Origin: Raoultibacter massiliensis
GTDB lineage: Bacteria > Actinomycetota > Coriobacteriia > Coriobacteriales > Eggerthellaceae
Assembly: GCF_900199545.1 (NCBI RefSeq)
Contig: NZ_LT962671.1
Coordinates: forward strand, 2,558,030 to 2,622,029
Length of the DNA: 64,000 bases
Direction of reading: 5' to 3'
Of this stretch, positions 7,784 through 17,390 are shown in pieces; within the stretch, counting starts at the first letter, position 1; the number at the start of each line of letters is the position of its first letter. A program made the translations under genes and the position numbers. Below the pieces are notes generated by a model, which worked only from the letters and a program-made list of their open reading frames with translations, did no database searches and was not told the DNA's origin.

Positions 7784-9463
7784 CTATGCAGCCTTCTTCT
7801 TGCCGCCCGGAAGCTTCACGCCGGTCTTCGCCAAAACGATGACCGCAATCACGATTGCCGCCGCACCGATGACAAGCGGAATCCACGGATTGCCGATGAA
7901 CGCCGCGATGATGTAGCACACGAAGCACACGACCATGACAAGCGTCGCGTACGGAAGCTGCGTTGCCACATGGCGCAGATGGTTGCACTGCGCGCCGGCC
8001 GACGAGAGGATCGTCGTATCCGAAATGGGAGACACGTGATCGCCGTAAACCGCTCCGCCAAGCGTCGCGCCGACCGCCACGAGGAACAGCGAGGTCTCGG
8101 CCGGGAAAACGCCGATCACGATGGGAAGGATAAGCGCGATCGTGCCCCAAGAGGTGCCCATCGAAAACCCGATGAACGCCGCGACGAGGAAGATAACCGC
8201 AGGCAAAAATGCGAGATCGACGCCAACGCTGTTCAGGAAACCGCTCACGAATTCGCCCGTTCCCAGAAGGTAGCGGCACGTTCCGCCCAAGCTCCAAGCA
8301 AGAACGAGGATCATGATCGCACCGACCATGGAACGAACGCCCTCGGCAATGCCCTCCATGTAGCCGGCCAGCGTGGTAAGCCCGCGCGGAAGGAACATCG
8401 CAGCCGCCACGACAAGCGATACGCACACGCCGATGCACAGGCCCGATACGGGATCGACGCCCACGGCCTCGGCGAATTCGACGCCCTCGAAGAACCCGCC
8501 CACGTAAAGCATTCCCAGAATCGAGAAGATGATAAGAACGACGATGGGGATGATGAGATCGAACACCTTGCCCTTGTCAGACACTTTGATGCCCTTGAAA
8601 TCATCGATCGTCTGCGCCGCCGCATCGAGTACTTCGCTTTCCTCGGCTACCACGGTCGGCAGGTCGTTCTCGTACGGAGGCGTGTTATCCGGATCGGCTC
8701 CCTTCGGAATACCCGCCGTCGCAACCGACTTGAGCACCTTATCGCCCGGGATGCGCTGCTTGTCGGCCATCGAACGATGTGCCTCGAGCTCGGCGGTCTT
8801 CATCGGCCCGAAATCGAGATTGGTGATGCACATGAAGAAGACGAAGCCAATCGTAAGCAGTGCGTAGAAATTGTACGGGATCGAAGCCACAAACGTGGAG
8901 AAGCCGCCTTCGCCCAGATAGCCGCCAACCGCTACCGCCCACGAAGAGACCGGGGCGATGATGCAAACGGGAGCCGCGGTCGAATCGATGATCCACGCAA
9001 GCTTTTCGCGACTGATGTTGAAGCGATCGGTTACCGGACGCATGACCGCGCCAACCGTCAGACAGTTGAAGTAGTCGTCCACGAAGATGATGATACCGAG
9101 TGCAGCCGTGAGGATCTGGGCCATCTTCGCATTCTTGATGTGGGTCGACACCCATTCGCCGTACGCCCTGGAGCCGCCTGCCGCCGCAATGACTACGACG
9201 AGCGCCCCCAACAACGCAAGGAATAAGATCAGCGCCCCGTTCCCGGCTATCTGCTCAGCCATCATCTGCGGCACCATCGTAAACGACGAGATGAGCTGTT
9301 CGAAGCCAGCACCGTTGAGCGTGAATTGGTAGATGATCATACCCACGAATACGCCGATCGCCAACGAAGAATACACTTCTTTGGTGATAAGCGCGAGGCC
9401 TAAAGCCAGGATAGGTGGAATGATCGACCATATACCAGTGCTGATAAGGTCAAAGCCTTCCAT
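7784..9463 (-). CDS. NhaC-family Na+/H+ antiporter-type transporter
   Basis: The 559-aa protein has about twelve membrane segments and NhaC-family features (FVDDYFNCLTVGAVMRPV, DSTAAPVCIIAPVSSW, GTSWGTIALILP, YGDHVSPISDTTILSS). Family members exchange Na+ for H+, or organic acids together with ions. The Met at 9463 follows AAGGGGAA and starts the homologous part; the longer frame upstream is untranslated. A hydrophilic insert rich in Asp/Glu lies in the middle (about residues 260-310). It sits between an SSS symporter and a flavoprotein reductase on the same strand, so it may carry the reductase's substrate or product. Confidence 0.92.
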   Translation of the reverse strand: MEGFDLISTGIWSIIPPILALGLALITKEVYSSLAIGVFVGMIIYQFTLNGAGFEQLISSFTMVPQMMAEQIAGNGALILFLALLGALVVVIAAAGGSRAYGEWVSTHIKNAKMAQILTAALGIIIFVDDYFNCLTVGAVMRPVTDRFNISREKLAWIIDSTAAPVCIIAPVSSWAVAVGGYLGEGGFSTFVASIPYNFYALLTIGFVFFMCITNLDFGPMKTAELEAHRSMADKQRIPGDKVLKSVATAGIPKGADPDNTPPYENDLPTVVAEESEVLDAAAQTIDDFKGIKVSDKGKVFDLIIPIVVLIIFSILGMLYVGGFFEGVEFAEAVGVDPVSGLCIGVCVSLVVAAAMFLPRGLTTLAGYMEGIAEGVRSMVGAIMILVLAWSLGGTCRYLLGTGEFVSGFLNSVGVDLAFLPAVIFLVAAFIGFSMGTSWGTIALILPIVIGVFPAETSLFLVAVGATLGGAVYGDHVSPISDTTILSSAGAQCNHLRHVATQLPYATLVMVVCFVCYIIAAFIGNPWIPLVIGAAAIVIAVIVLAKTGVKLPGGKKKAA

Positions 9464-9820
9464 ATGATTCCCCTTAATCGATACGGTACCAAATCGCGAT
9501 CCGCAATCCCGATCTCCCTTTCGGGTGCCCCTGCCCATCGTGCCGCAACAGCCAGGCTATGCCATCCGAAACATAGAACGGTTTTCGCAAACCACGCAGT
9601 TCAATGCGAATCAGTATAGCGGGGATGACCCGCAACAAGAAGGAGAAACCCCGCAATTTCGGCCATTCGAGAAGGTGGCGGCTTGTGCGGAACATGCCGA
9701 GCAGCGCTTTGAAGTCTCGCTTGAGCCGCAAAGCTTCGAAAGCCGAAACGGTCGGCATGGGACCGAACGACTCTCGATAGCATTACGCACGCAAACGCCT
9801 CCGAAGCGCTGCCGCAAACC
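9464..9820. other. intergenic gap, no supported gene
   Basis: This 357-base gap lies between two minus-strand transporter genes. A 94-codon minus-strand frame (9474-9758) is leucine- and arginine-rich but has no ribosome site and no recognisable family. I see no clear terminator or promoter. Confidence 0.4.
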
Positions 9821-11356
9821 TTAGTCCTCGATTTCGTGCACGTATTCGCGGTCGATCGCACCCTCTGGGTGCGGCGGATCAACATCGAAGGGAACCTTCG
9901 GCGTGACAAGGCTCACGAGCGGCACGATGACGAGCGAAAGAACCATGGCAAGGGCCCCGCAGTTGATAGGGGATTCGATGAACGGCGTACCAACAAAACC
10001 CGCAATCATGTTGCCCGTGGTCAGCCCCACGCCCACGATAAAGCTCGCCCACACGGCCGCCTTCGAGATGCGTCCCGAATACAGCCCCCAGAAAAACGGA
10101 CCGAGAAACGAGCCGGCGAGAGCGCCCCAGGATATAGACATGAGCTGAGCGATAAACGTAATCGACGAATTGTACTGCACAAGAGCCATAACCGCCGACA
10201 CCACTACGAACACCACGAGCAGCACGCGCATGTACAGAAGCTGCTTCTTTTCGCTCATATCTTTCACGATATTGTCTTTGATGAGGTCGAGCGTGAGCGT
10301 CGAGGACGAGGTGAGCACGAGCGAGGAAAGCGTCGACATCGAAGCCGAGAGCACGAGCACGATCACGATGCCGATGAGCAAATCGGGCAGCGTGGAAAGC
10401 ATGGTGGGAATGATGCTGTCGTACACCGGCGTACCCGCCGCGGTCATCTCGACCTGATCGCCATACAGGCGTCCGAACCCGCCGAGGAAGTAGCTGCCGC
10501 CCGCCACGATCATCGCGAACACAGTGGAGATGATCGCACCCTGCTTGATGGCGGGTCCGCTCTTGATCGCGTAGAACTTCTGCACCATCTGGGGCAGACC
10601 CCACGTTCCCAGGCTCGTGAGAATGATGACGCCGATCAGGTTGAAAAGGTCGGGTCCGAACAAGCTGACGAAGGGACCTGCCATCTCGGATGTTTCTGCA
10701 GGTATGAACGAGAGCTGGTTGATGGCCTCGGTAAAGCCGCCGTTGTTCACAAGCACCGCAACGATAACCGCAACGATGCCGAACAGCATCACGATACCTT
10801 GGATGAAATCGTTCACAACCGTTGCCATGTACCCGCCAAGCACCACATACACGCAGGTGACAACCGCCATTCCGATCACGCATACCTCGTAGGGCAGCCC
10901 GAATGCCATACCGAACAAACGCGAGAGACCGTTGTAGACGCTTGCGGTGTACGGAATGAGAAACACGAAGATAATGGCGGCCGATGCGATGCGCAGACCC
11001 TTGCTCTTGAAACGCTCGCCGAAGAATTCCGGCATCGTGGAGGCCTTAAGCCGATGCGTCACCTCACGCGTTCGCGGACCGAGCACCCACCAGGCAAGCA
11101 GGCTGCCGAGGATGGCGTTGCCGATGCCGATCCATACGGCTGCGATACCGTACTTCCAGCCGAACTGCCCGGCATACCCGACGAAGATAACCGCCGAGAA
11201 ATAGCTCGTTCCGAAAGCAAATGCAGAGAGCCACGGACCCACGTTGCGGCCGCCGAGAATGAATCCGTCGACGCTCGACGTATGCTTTCGGCAATAGATG
11301 CCGACGCCCACCGCAACGCCGACGAATATGAGGACCATTAACACTTTTTCGATCAT
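9821..11356 (-). CDS. sodium:solute symporter (SSS/PutP family)
   Basis: The 511-aa protein has about thirteen membrane segments. It begins with a helix and then GFILGGRNVGPWLSAFAFGTSYFSA, the conserved sodium-binding region of PutP/SSS proteins, and later has VYVVLGGYMATVVNDFIQG. It imports an organic solute with Na+; the substrate cannot be read from sequence. The Met at 11356 is preceded by AGGAAAC; the longer frame to 11401 lacks homology. It heads a minus-strand group with the NhaC-type antiporter and flavoprotein reductase 1, possibly feeding the acceptor or its carboxylate analogue. Confidence 0.93.
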   Translation of the reverse strand: MIEKVLMVLIFVGVAVGVGIYCRKHTSSVDGFILGGRNVGPWLSAFAFGTSYFSAVIFVGYAGQFGWKYGIAAVWIGIGNAILGSLLAWWVLGPRTREVTHRLKASTMPEFFGERFKSKGLRIASAAIIFVFLIPYTASVYNGLSRLFGMAFGLPYEVCVIGMAVVTCVYVVLGGYMATVVNDFIQGIVMLFGIVAVIVAVLVNNGGFTEAINQLSFIPAETSEMAGPFVSLFGPDLFNLIGVIILTSLGTWGLPQMVQKFYAIKSGPAIKQGAIISTVFAMIVAGGSYFLGGFGRLYGDQVEMTAAGTPVYDSIIPTMLSTLPDLLIGIVIVLVLSASMSTLSSLVLTSSSTLTLDLIKDNIVKDMSEKKQLLYMRVLLVVFVVVSAVMALVQYNSSITFIAQLMSISWGALAGSFLGPFFWGLYSGRISKAAVWASFIVGVGLTTGNMIAGFVGTPFIESPINCGALAMVLSLVIVPLVSLVTPKVPFDVDPPHPEGAIDREYVHEIED

Positions 11357-12068
11357 GGGGTTTCCTATCGATTCGATACGTACTCGGACTGAGAGGCGCA
11401 CATGATTTTGCCTTTGCTCTGTGCGGATGCGCGGTTCGGCGCAGGGAATGAACCTACGACCGCAGCATCACGAGGCAAACCCATGTGCTACAGGTATCGA
11501 TAGGAATAATAGTAATAGTACGAAGTCTGTGCATAAGGGGAAGCGACGGCCTGCGAGACCGCCGAAGCGAAGGTGATATGTTCCGCTGTCGATAGCACGT
11601 CGCTTACTTTATCACAATAAAGCGCAAACCGTTTGAGAATTTCGCGCACGAACCGAGCGGACCACATACAGAGCGAGCCGGCGATATCCGATCGATGAGC
11701 GATGGCGCCGTATCGGCCTGCAGCCGTCTTTCTTATCGCATCGTTAAACTACGTTAACTGAAAAACGTGATCCGGCTGATCCCTGTTAACAAATTCGGAT
11801 ACACTACTTAGACCAGTCGGCAGATCCGCGCATGGTCGCCATCCGGCTTTTAAAATTCGCGATTAACCGGCTTGTGGATGCCCGCATCGTCAACACCGCC
11901 ACGTCGACCCCGATCCCACCGCCCGGACTTTCGCTAAGCACAGAGCAGGCCGCCCTCAGGTGCTCCATGATCAATACGGATCCGCTCGTCACGCTCGTAT
12001 TCTCCGACGGGAGGAAGAGACCGACGAAAGCGTACCGCAGCGTCCCTCGCAGGGCATAGGGGCCATCT
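11357..12068. other. 712-base intergenic region, no supported gene
   Basis: It carries a CTTTAT/ATAAAG dyad (about 11612-11627) and an AT-rich area near 11740-11810 with two GTTAAC words and a possible TACACT -10. Frames in 11804-12091 on both strands lack ribosome sites and family resemblance. It probably holds the promoter of the symporter gene and sequence downstream of LuxR 2. Confidence 0.4.
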
Positions 12069-13559
12069 CTACCCCCTTCCCGCCTCCGCATCGTAGACTA
12101 TTTCGAGCAGTTCGGTACGCGAATGGATGTTCAGCTTGTCATAGATATGGGTCAGGTGGGTCTTGACTGTCCCCTCCGACAACTGCAACGTCTTGCACAT
12201 GTTTTGCCGCGTGTCCCCTTTTACGAGAAGAACGAGTACCTCCCCCTCCCGAGCAGAGAGTCCGTAGTCCTCCGCCACGTGGGCGCACCGCTGTTCGAGA
12301 GCAAGCTTCAGCGCTCTCCCGTTCACGCCCGCGTCCAACCGTTGCTCGCCCTGAAGGGCGAATTCGTTGATCGCACCCTCATCGCTGGACGAGCGCATGT
12401 TGACTCGGTTGAACACCTGAGGATAAACGATGCAGACGACAAGGAGAAGATAGAACACCACGAATACGGCAGACTCGGCCGCAATCACATGATGCTCCAG
12501 GAAAAAGCTCCATGCGAGACCCGTCATGCTGCAAGACACCAATCCGACGCCGAAAGAGCGGTAGGCCGGCCAACCGAGCGAGCGTGCCGCATCGAGCGCG
12601 ACAACCCAGAACAGTATATGCGCGTAGTTTTCGATCGCCACAAGCAGAGAGTTTACAAGCTCCTCGGGCACGGGAACCAGCAATTGGCGCGACGACATCA
12701 GCACAAACCCAGTAACCAGCACAAGAAGAGAGCTCTGATATCGCAGAGCCAAAGGCTTTTCGCATGACGCGATGAATGTCGCACGGCAGCAAAGCACCAC
12801 GATCAGGCATTCGACGAGCGCCGTTACGAGCTGCTCCCCCTCGCCCGCAAACTGTCCCGTACCCGCTTTGCCCCATATGCCCACTGTGCTCATCGCTCCG
12901 CATGCTACAAGGCCGATACCGCACATTACGCACAGAGTGACGAAGTACGCCCGAACCGACCCCCGTTGGTCGGCATCGGGTTTTTCGTCGCGGACTATGC
13001 GATAGCGCACGAGCATGCGGTTCGAAACGGCAAGAACGCAGGCGGTTGCAATGGGCAGCAGATACGACCAGACGATAAGGGACGCATCCGTCAGCAGAGA
13101 ATTGAGCACTTCAACGAGAATGCGCTCGGCGATTTGCGCCGCCACAAGCACATAAAGAGCCTCGCGCTTCCCACATACACCCATCAGGTAAAGATAGATG
13201 GAGGAAACGATCCAGATATGCCCCACGCCGATGAGCGCCGATCCTGCTGCCGCCACAAACTGAGGGTCGAACAAAGATTGATGGAACCCGAACGAATACA
13301 GCATCGTGCCGCCAACCATGCAGCAAAGCATAAGGGGGACGGAGCGCTCGAGCGGACAGTTGAGCTGGCGGGGGAACAAAAGGAAGGCGGCGGCCATCGC
13401 GATGCGGCCCGCATAGCACGCGTAGTGAGCGATCTCCTGCGAATGGCTCGTAGCCGAAGGACTCGAGAACACATCGAGGTACCCGGTTATGTCGACCCAA
13501 ATACCTACAAGCACGAGCGCCGCAAGCGCCATCAAAGAAGCCTTCCGGGCCTTCGACAT
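12069..13559 (-). CDS. membrane LuxR-family regulator 2
   Basis: The 496-aa protein has roughly twelve hydrophobic segments (residues 8-400) and a C-terminal LuxR helix-turn-helix (LSAREGEVLVLL; LSEGTVKTHLTHIYDKL). A cytoplasmic linker of about 50 residues with a run of charged residues separates membrane part and DNA-binding part. The ATG follows AGAGGGTTGGATA. It is divergent from the FMN/FAD reductase at 13757, with 197 bases between the starts, the classic arrangement for a regulator controlling its neighbour. Confidence 0.94.
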   Translation of the reverse strand: MSKARKASLMALAALVLVGIWVDITGYLDVFSSPSATSHSQEIAHYACYAGRIAMAAAFLLFPRQLNCPLERSVPLMLCCMVGGTMLYSFGFHQSLFDPQFVAAAGSALIGVGHIWIVSSIYLYLMGVCGKREALYVLVAAQIAERILVEVLNSLLTDASLIVWSYLLPIATACVLAVSNRMLVRYRIVRDEKPDADQRGSVRAYFVTLCVMCGIGLVACGAMSTVGIWGKAGTGQFAGEGEQLVTALVECLIVVLCCRATFIASCEKPLALRYQSSLLVLVTGFVLMSSRQLLVPVPEELVNSLLVAIENYAHILFWVVALDAARSLGWPAYRSFGVGLVSCSMTGLAWSFFLEHHVIAAESAVFVVFYLLLVVCIVYPQVFNRVNMRSSSDEGAINEFALQGEQRLDAGVNGRALKLALEQRCAHVAEDYGLSAREGEVLVLLVKGDTRQNMCKTLQLSEGTVKTHLTHIYDKLNIHSRTELLEIVYDAEAGRG

Positions 13560-13756
13560 CTATCCAACCCTCTCGATCCTGCATCGGACAAAGTGCATGA
13601 TATCACAACCATCTCGGCATTTGCTGTTATTTGCCCGATGCGAGAGGCGGAGCAACACACACATAATGCACGTTGCCAAGCCCCCGCCGGGGCGCACTGT
13701 ACGAAACGCGGAAGACGCAAAGAGCGCAAGAGTCTTCCCTACATGAGGAGGAAAAC

Positions 13757-15667
13757 ATGACCAGTAACGCCTTCAAAGCCGGCTCTCTAAGCCGCCGACA
13801 CTTCGTCGCAGGAGCAGGAATACTCGCACTGAGTCTGATGAGCGGCTGTACGCCGCCCAACACAAAACCTACTGAAGCCAAGATGACACCAGGAACCTAC
13901 AGCGCCTCGGTCGAAGGACTTTACGGTCCGTACACCATCGAAGTCGATGTTTCCGAAGAAGCCATCCTTGACGTACGCATCGCGAGCACCCACGAATCCA
14001 TGTATATGGGACAGCGAGCCCAAAGCACGATCGCCGCAAATGTCGTGAAGCACCAAACAACGGAGGTCGACAGCATCACCGGCGCCACGATCACCACAAC
14101 CACCATGAAGGAAGCGATCCGCGACGCGCTCACGCAGGCGGGCGCAAACAAGAAGATGTTCAGCGAAGACGCCACGACCCCCGCGCCGGCGAACGCCTCC
14201 GGTGACATCGCGGATTTCGATCCCGATGTCATCGTGGTCGGAGCCGGCATCACGGGAATCACCGCTGCGCTCACCGCCGCCGACCGAGGAGCCAAAGTCC
14301 TCGTTCTGGATCACAACAGTCACTTCGGCGGCTCGACCATGTACAGCGGCGGCTATTGCGCAGCCGCGGGTGGCGAAACGCTGCCGAAGTACGGCTACGA
14401 AACGAACCCCGACGAGTTGTACGCATGGTTTTTGGACGGCGACGAATCTACGTTTCGACCCGAGCTCTCATACGTGGCAGCGTACAACAGCGGCCCTGCC
14501 TTGGACATGCTCACGAAATACGGCGCCGAATGGATTGAAGGCGGACCGATCGGAGACGGTGTCGGGGCGCACGCCAATGCAGCATCCACCGGCAATGCGA
14601 CCGAAGAGGTTGATTACTTTGCGGCGTATGTGATTTCCCATGAGCAGCGAGGCCTGAGCATCTTCGAAGATACCGCCGCCAGTATCCAAGAATTCGTCGA
14701 CAAGGGTCAAATGGTCTATCTGCTCAACACCAAAGCGACCGAGCTCGTCACGAACGACGCAAGAGAGGTGACAGGCGTGCGCACCGAAGCCGGCGAAGAG
14801 TTCAGCGCGCCCGCCACGATCCTGTCGTGCGGCGGATATTGCGCCAACGAGGAAATGCTCTCTCAGCTCTACGCCCGCTGGGCGCGTTCGGGCAGCCCCT
14901 CATCCATCGGAAACATGTTCGATGCCGCGGTCAAGATCGGCGCAGTACTGCACGATATGGACTTCTGCCGCACCGACGGCGGCACCCTGCCGGTTCTCGA
15001 GGGCAACGGCCAAAGCGTCATGAGGGAGATCAAGCACAACACGCCAGGCATGGTCTGGCTGAACACCGACGGCGTTCGCTTTTGGAAAGAGGGGTCGAAT
15101 GCGGCGCGCGCATACTTCGACACAGACGAGAACACCGTCTACTGCGTTGCCAATAAGGCCATCCTGGAAAGCGACGACATCCTCTACTACGGCAACTACG
15201 CCACGTACGTGACCGACAGCAACAACGAAGAACTCGAGCGCATGGCTGAACAGGGGGAGGTCGTCTTCAAAGGAGAAACCGTCGAAGAAGCCGCCGAGAA
15301 AGCAGGACTCGATCCAAAGGTGGTCGCCGAGCAGATAAAGCGGTACAACGGGTTCTGCGCGACGGGCATCGACGAAGACTTCGGAAAAGGAGAAGATTCG
15401 CTGATCGCGCTCGAGGAGGGCCCCTTCTATATCTTCGAAACGATCCCCAACGTCAAAAACACCTACGGCGGCCTCGTCATCGACGATTGCGCTCGCGTTG
15501 TAGACGGCGACAATCAGCCCATCGTTGGCTTGTACGCGGCAGGCGAGACGGCCGGCAATTACAACATCGTGCGCCCGTCGGCCTCGTACTACGGCGGAAA
15601 CCTGCATCGCGGTTGCACGTTCGGCTACACGGCAGCGCTCAGCGCCGTGGCGGATTTCTCCCTATAA
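13757..15667 (+). CDS. Tat-exported FMN- and FAD-binding reductase 2
   Basis: The 636-aa product has SRRHF (residues 12-16) and a lipobox-like SGC with Cys31. An FMN-bind domain occupies about residues 43-130 and ends in the flavinylation motif DSITGAT (105-111), whose last Thr is the residue modified by ApbE in homologues. The FAD flavoprotein domain starts near 155 (VVGAGITGITAA). The order matches FMN-bind/FAD fumarate- and urocanate-reductase-like proteins. The C-terminal segment GLYAAGETAGNYNIVRPSASYYGG differs from fumarate reductases, so the acceptor is unknown. GAGGAGG precedes the ATG. No apbE is in this window. Confidence 0.94.
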   Translation: MTSNAFKAGSLSRRHFVAGAGILALSLMSGCTPPNTKPTEAKMTPGTYSASVEGLYGPYTIEVDVSEEAILDVRIASTHESMYMGQRAQSTIAANVVKHQTTEVDSITGATITTTTMKEAIRDALTQAGANKKMFSEDATTPAPANASGDIADFDPDVIVVGAGITGITAALTAADRGAKVLVLDHNSHFGGSTMYSGGYCAAAGGETLPKYGYETNPDELYAWFLDGDESTFRPELSYVAAYNSGPALDMLTKYGAEWIEGGPIGDGVGAHANAASTGNATEEVDYFAAYVISHEQRGLSIFEDTAASIQEFVDKGQMVYLLNTKATELVTNDAREVTGVRTEAGEEFSAPATILSCGGYCANEEMLSQLYARWARSGSPSSIGNMFDAAVKIGAVLHDMDFCRTDGGTLPVLEGNGQSVMREIKHNTPGMVWLNTDGVRFWKEGSNAARAYFDTDENTVYCVANKAILESDDILYYGNYATYVTDSNNEELERMAEQGEVVFKGETVEEAAEKAGLDPKVVAEQIKRYNGFCATGIDEDFGKGEDSLIALEEGPFYIFETIPNVKNTYGGLVIDDCARVVDGDNQPIVGLYAAGETAGNYNIVRPSASYYGGNLHRGCTFGYTAALSAVADFSL

Positions 15668-15685
15668 CGAGAACTCGAAACAATA

Positions 15686-15718
15686 GCGAGGTGTTTCGAG
15701 CGTTCCGAAACACCTCGC
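15686..15718. terminator. 13-bp hairpin between convergent genes
   Basis: Arms GCGAGGTGTTTCG (15686-15698) and its exact complement (15706-15718) enclose a 7-base loop. It lies 18 bases after the reductase 2 stop and before the KamA-like stop. There is no strong T-tract; TATTGTTT follows on the minus strand. Confidence 0.6.
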
Positions 15719-15792
15719 CGCGCAGGTCGGGCAGGCGAGCCCACTGCACGCGGCCCAAGGCCTTGCTTCTACGCCGAACCGCCCTCGAGCGG

Positions 15793-16884
15793 CTAATCGA
15801 ACCACGCCTGGTCGTCGGAAACCTCGCGGACGAGCAGACGGCCAAGATCGGCACGATCCTTCGCCTCGTGGTACCTGAACGCCATTCGGCCTCCGTCCAG
15901 CTCGCCAAGTATCTCGATCTTGCCCGTCACGTGCGACATGCAGTACCGAAACGACTTCCCCAGGCCGTTCTGCAGCGCCTTCGCACCCTCGACGATGCGG
16001 CAACCCTCTCTCAGGGGAACCTGGAACTGGCTTTTTACACCCGACACTGGGCGACATTGGAACACGTAGTACGGTTCGGCACCGATGGACGTCAGCTTCC
16101 GAAACAGGCTCCCGAGCACCTCGGCATCGTCGTTGACGCCGCGCAGGAGCACCGTTTGGTTGCGCACGGGAATGCCGAGGCCAAGAACCGCCCCGACGGC
16201 CTCGGCGGCCTCGGGCGTGACCTCGCGCGGATGGTCGAACTGGGTAACCATGAAGATCTGCTTCTCCGCCCGACGCCTCTCGAGGATGCTGCGCAGTTCG
16301 CCGTCGGTTGTTATGCGGGACGGCAGCGTGACGGGCACGCGCGTTGCGATGCGGATGAAGTCGAGATGCGGGATGCCGGCGAGCATCCCCAGGATGGAAT
16401 CGATTCGTTCGTTGGAGCACATAAGGGCGTCTCCACCGCTCACGAGCACGTTCGTGACCTCGTCGTGCTCGAGCAGATACGCTTCGATCGCCTCGAGGTC
16501 GCGGGCGGTTCCCTCATCGGGAAGGCCGACGAGCCGCTTGCGAAAGCAGTGCCTGCAGTACATGGCGCATTCGTTGGTGGAAAGCATCAAAACGGTCTCG
16601 CGGTACTTGTGCTGAATCCCGACAGCAACCGTGTTGTCCGCCTCGCCCGACGTGTCGAGGCTGCCCGATTGGTCTTCCTCGCGCAACGACGGGATGGCGA
16701 GCCTGCCGATGGGATCTTCGGGATCATCGAAATCAATGAGGGACAGATAGTACGGCGGCACAGCCATGGGTGCGCGTTCGAGGATTTCCGACATCCTCGA
16801 ACGCGCACCTTCGTCAAGCTGCAGGCGATCGCCCAAATCCTCGAGAGTCCTCGCGCATTCTCTCATCTCGTCTTTCCAGCCCAT
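15793..16884 (-). CDS. KamA-family radical SAM aminomutase (lysine 2,3-aminomutase-like)
   Basis: The 363-aa product has the radical SAM cluster motif CAMYCRHC (Cys106, 110, 113), followed by FRKRLVG as in lysine 2,3-aminomutases. Near the end, MSHVTGKIEILG carries the Lys expected to hold PLP. Members move the amino group of lysine or a related amino acid from C2 to C3. At 363 aa it is shorter than clostridial KamA (about 416), lacking C-terminal length, and closer to the uncharacterised KamA-family group, so the substrate is uncertain. The Met at 16884 follows AAGGAGG. A promoter-like pair and a leader of about 180 bases lie upstream. Confidence 0.9.
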   Translation of the reverse strand: MGWKDEMRECARTLEDLGDRLQLDEGARSRMSEILERAPMAVPPYYLSLIDFDDPEDPIGRLAIPSLREEDQSGSLDTSGEADNTVAVGIQHKYRETVLMLSTNECAMYCRHCFRKRLVGLPDEGTARDLEAIEAYLLEHDEVTNVLVSGGDALMCSNERIDSILGMLAGIPHLDFIRIATRVPVTLPSRITTDGELRSILERRRAEKQIFMVTQFDHPREVTPEAAEAVGAVLGLGIPVRNQTVLLRGVNDDAEVLGSLFRKLTSIGAEPYYVFQCRPVSGVKSQFQVPLREGCRIVEGAKALQNGLGKSFRYCMSHVTGKIEILGELDGGRMAFRYHEAKDRADLGRLLVREVSDDQAWFD

Positions 16885-17067
16885 GGCGTTCCTCCTTCGT
16901 GCCTCCGTGCGCGTCGCTTCGGGCGCCCGCATTGAAGGAAACGCGAAGCGACCCGCCGAAACGGCGCTGGCGTATGTATGATGTCTGATCGCAGGCCCCG
17001 TCCACCGGACTTTTCGCCCAGGGCGCCTGCAAGGCAATGCGTGCCGCGAAAGGGCACGATTCTCGTT
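16885..17067 (-). promoter_or_regulatory. long structured 5' leader of the KamA-like gene
   Basis: From the promoter-like elements at 17074-17102 the mRNA would carry about 183 untranslated bases. These include a GTGCC/GGCAC stem at 17041-17057 and a 9-bp stem GTCGCTTCG/CGAAGCGAC nearer the start codon, then the strong Shine-Dalgarno. I do not recognise a known riboswitch consensus. A regulatory leader is a possibility, not shown. Confidence 0.4.
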
Positions 17068-17073
17068 GACTAT

Positions 17074-17102
17074 ATTATGCTCGAAAAAGAACGACGGCGC
17101 AA
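17074..17102 (-). promoter_or_regulatory. sigma70-type promoter for the KamA-like gene
   Basis: On the minus strand, TTGCGC (17097-17102) and CATAAT (17074-17079) are separated by exactly 17 bases. These match the -35 and -10 consensus at 4/6 and 5/6. Transcription would start near 17067. Confidence 0.5.
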
Positions 17103-17195
17103 TCATCCAAGGACAGAGAAGGCTCGGACGGTTCGATCCCTGCATCAGGCCAGGCAGCAGCAGGCAGAAAGGCTTCCCCTCACTCCTTGCTTTAG

Positions 17196-17361
17196 TATAA
17201 TTGTTCAGACGATGTGCTCTATGCCCGATGCATCGAAAGCCGCACATCGGGCATGATGGGAAAAGGAGGGCGCCGCCGCATGTTAGACATGCTGGGAAAA
17301 AAGATCAGGCAAGCGCCCCATGCATAAAACCCCGACGTCGCTCGTTTGCAACGTCGGGGTT
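17196..17361 (+). ncRNA. candidate small RNA or leader-peptide gene
   Basis: A perfect TATAAT (17196-17201; weak -35) is followed by a 10-bp hairpin ATGCCCGATG/CATCGGGCAT (17221-17230, 17245-17254). Then come AAAGGAGGG, a 15-codon frame starting at 17280 (MLDMLGKKIRQAPHA) and ending at 17327, and at once a 10-11 bp terminator stem (17328-17361). No plus-strand gene follows, so a free transcript of about 150 bases is predicted. It could be a regulatory RNA, a micro-protein mRNA, or both. Confidence 0.45.
17328..17361. terminator. terminator after the PaaK-like gene (bidirectional)
   Basis: Stem AACCCCGACGT (17328-17338) pairs perfectly with 17351-17361. On the minus strand the stem is followed by TTATGC after GGGGTT, 30 bases past the paaK stop. 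On the plus strand it closes the small transcript starting near 17205. Confidence 0.7.
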
Positions 17362-17390
17362 CGTCTTTGCTCGCATGTCTAACGGGTACG

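Noticed and set aside
7775-9226. 483-codon plus-strand frame across the NhaC gene
   Set aside because: Arg/Asp/His-rich shadow of the membrane-protein frame on the other strand; no start signal.
9474-9758. 94-codon minus-strand frame between the NhaC and SSS genes
   Set aside because: No ribosome site and a Leu/Arg-rich composition; no family resemblance. Left as possible but unsupported.
11804-12091. Frames on both strands upstream of LuxR 2's stop
   Set aside because: I considered a decayed transposase or regulator fragment, but no motif could be pointed to.
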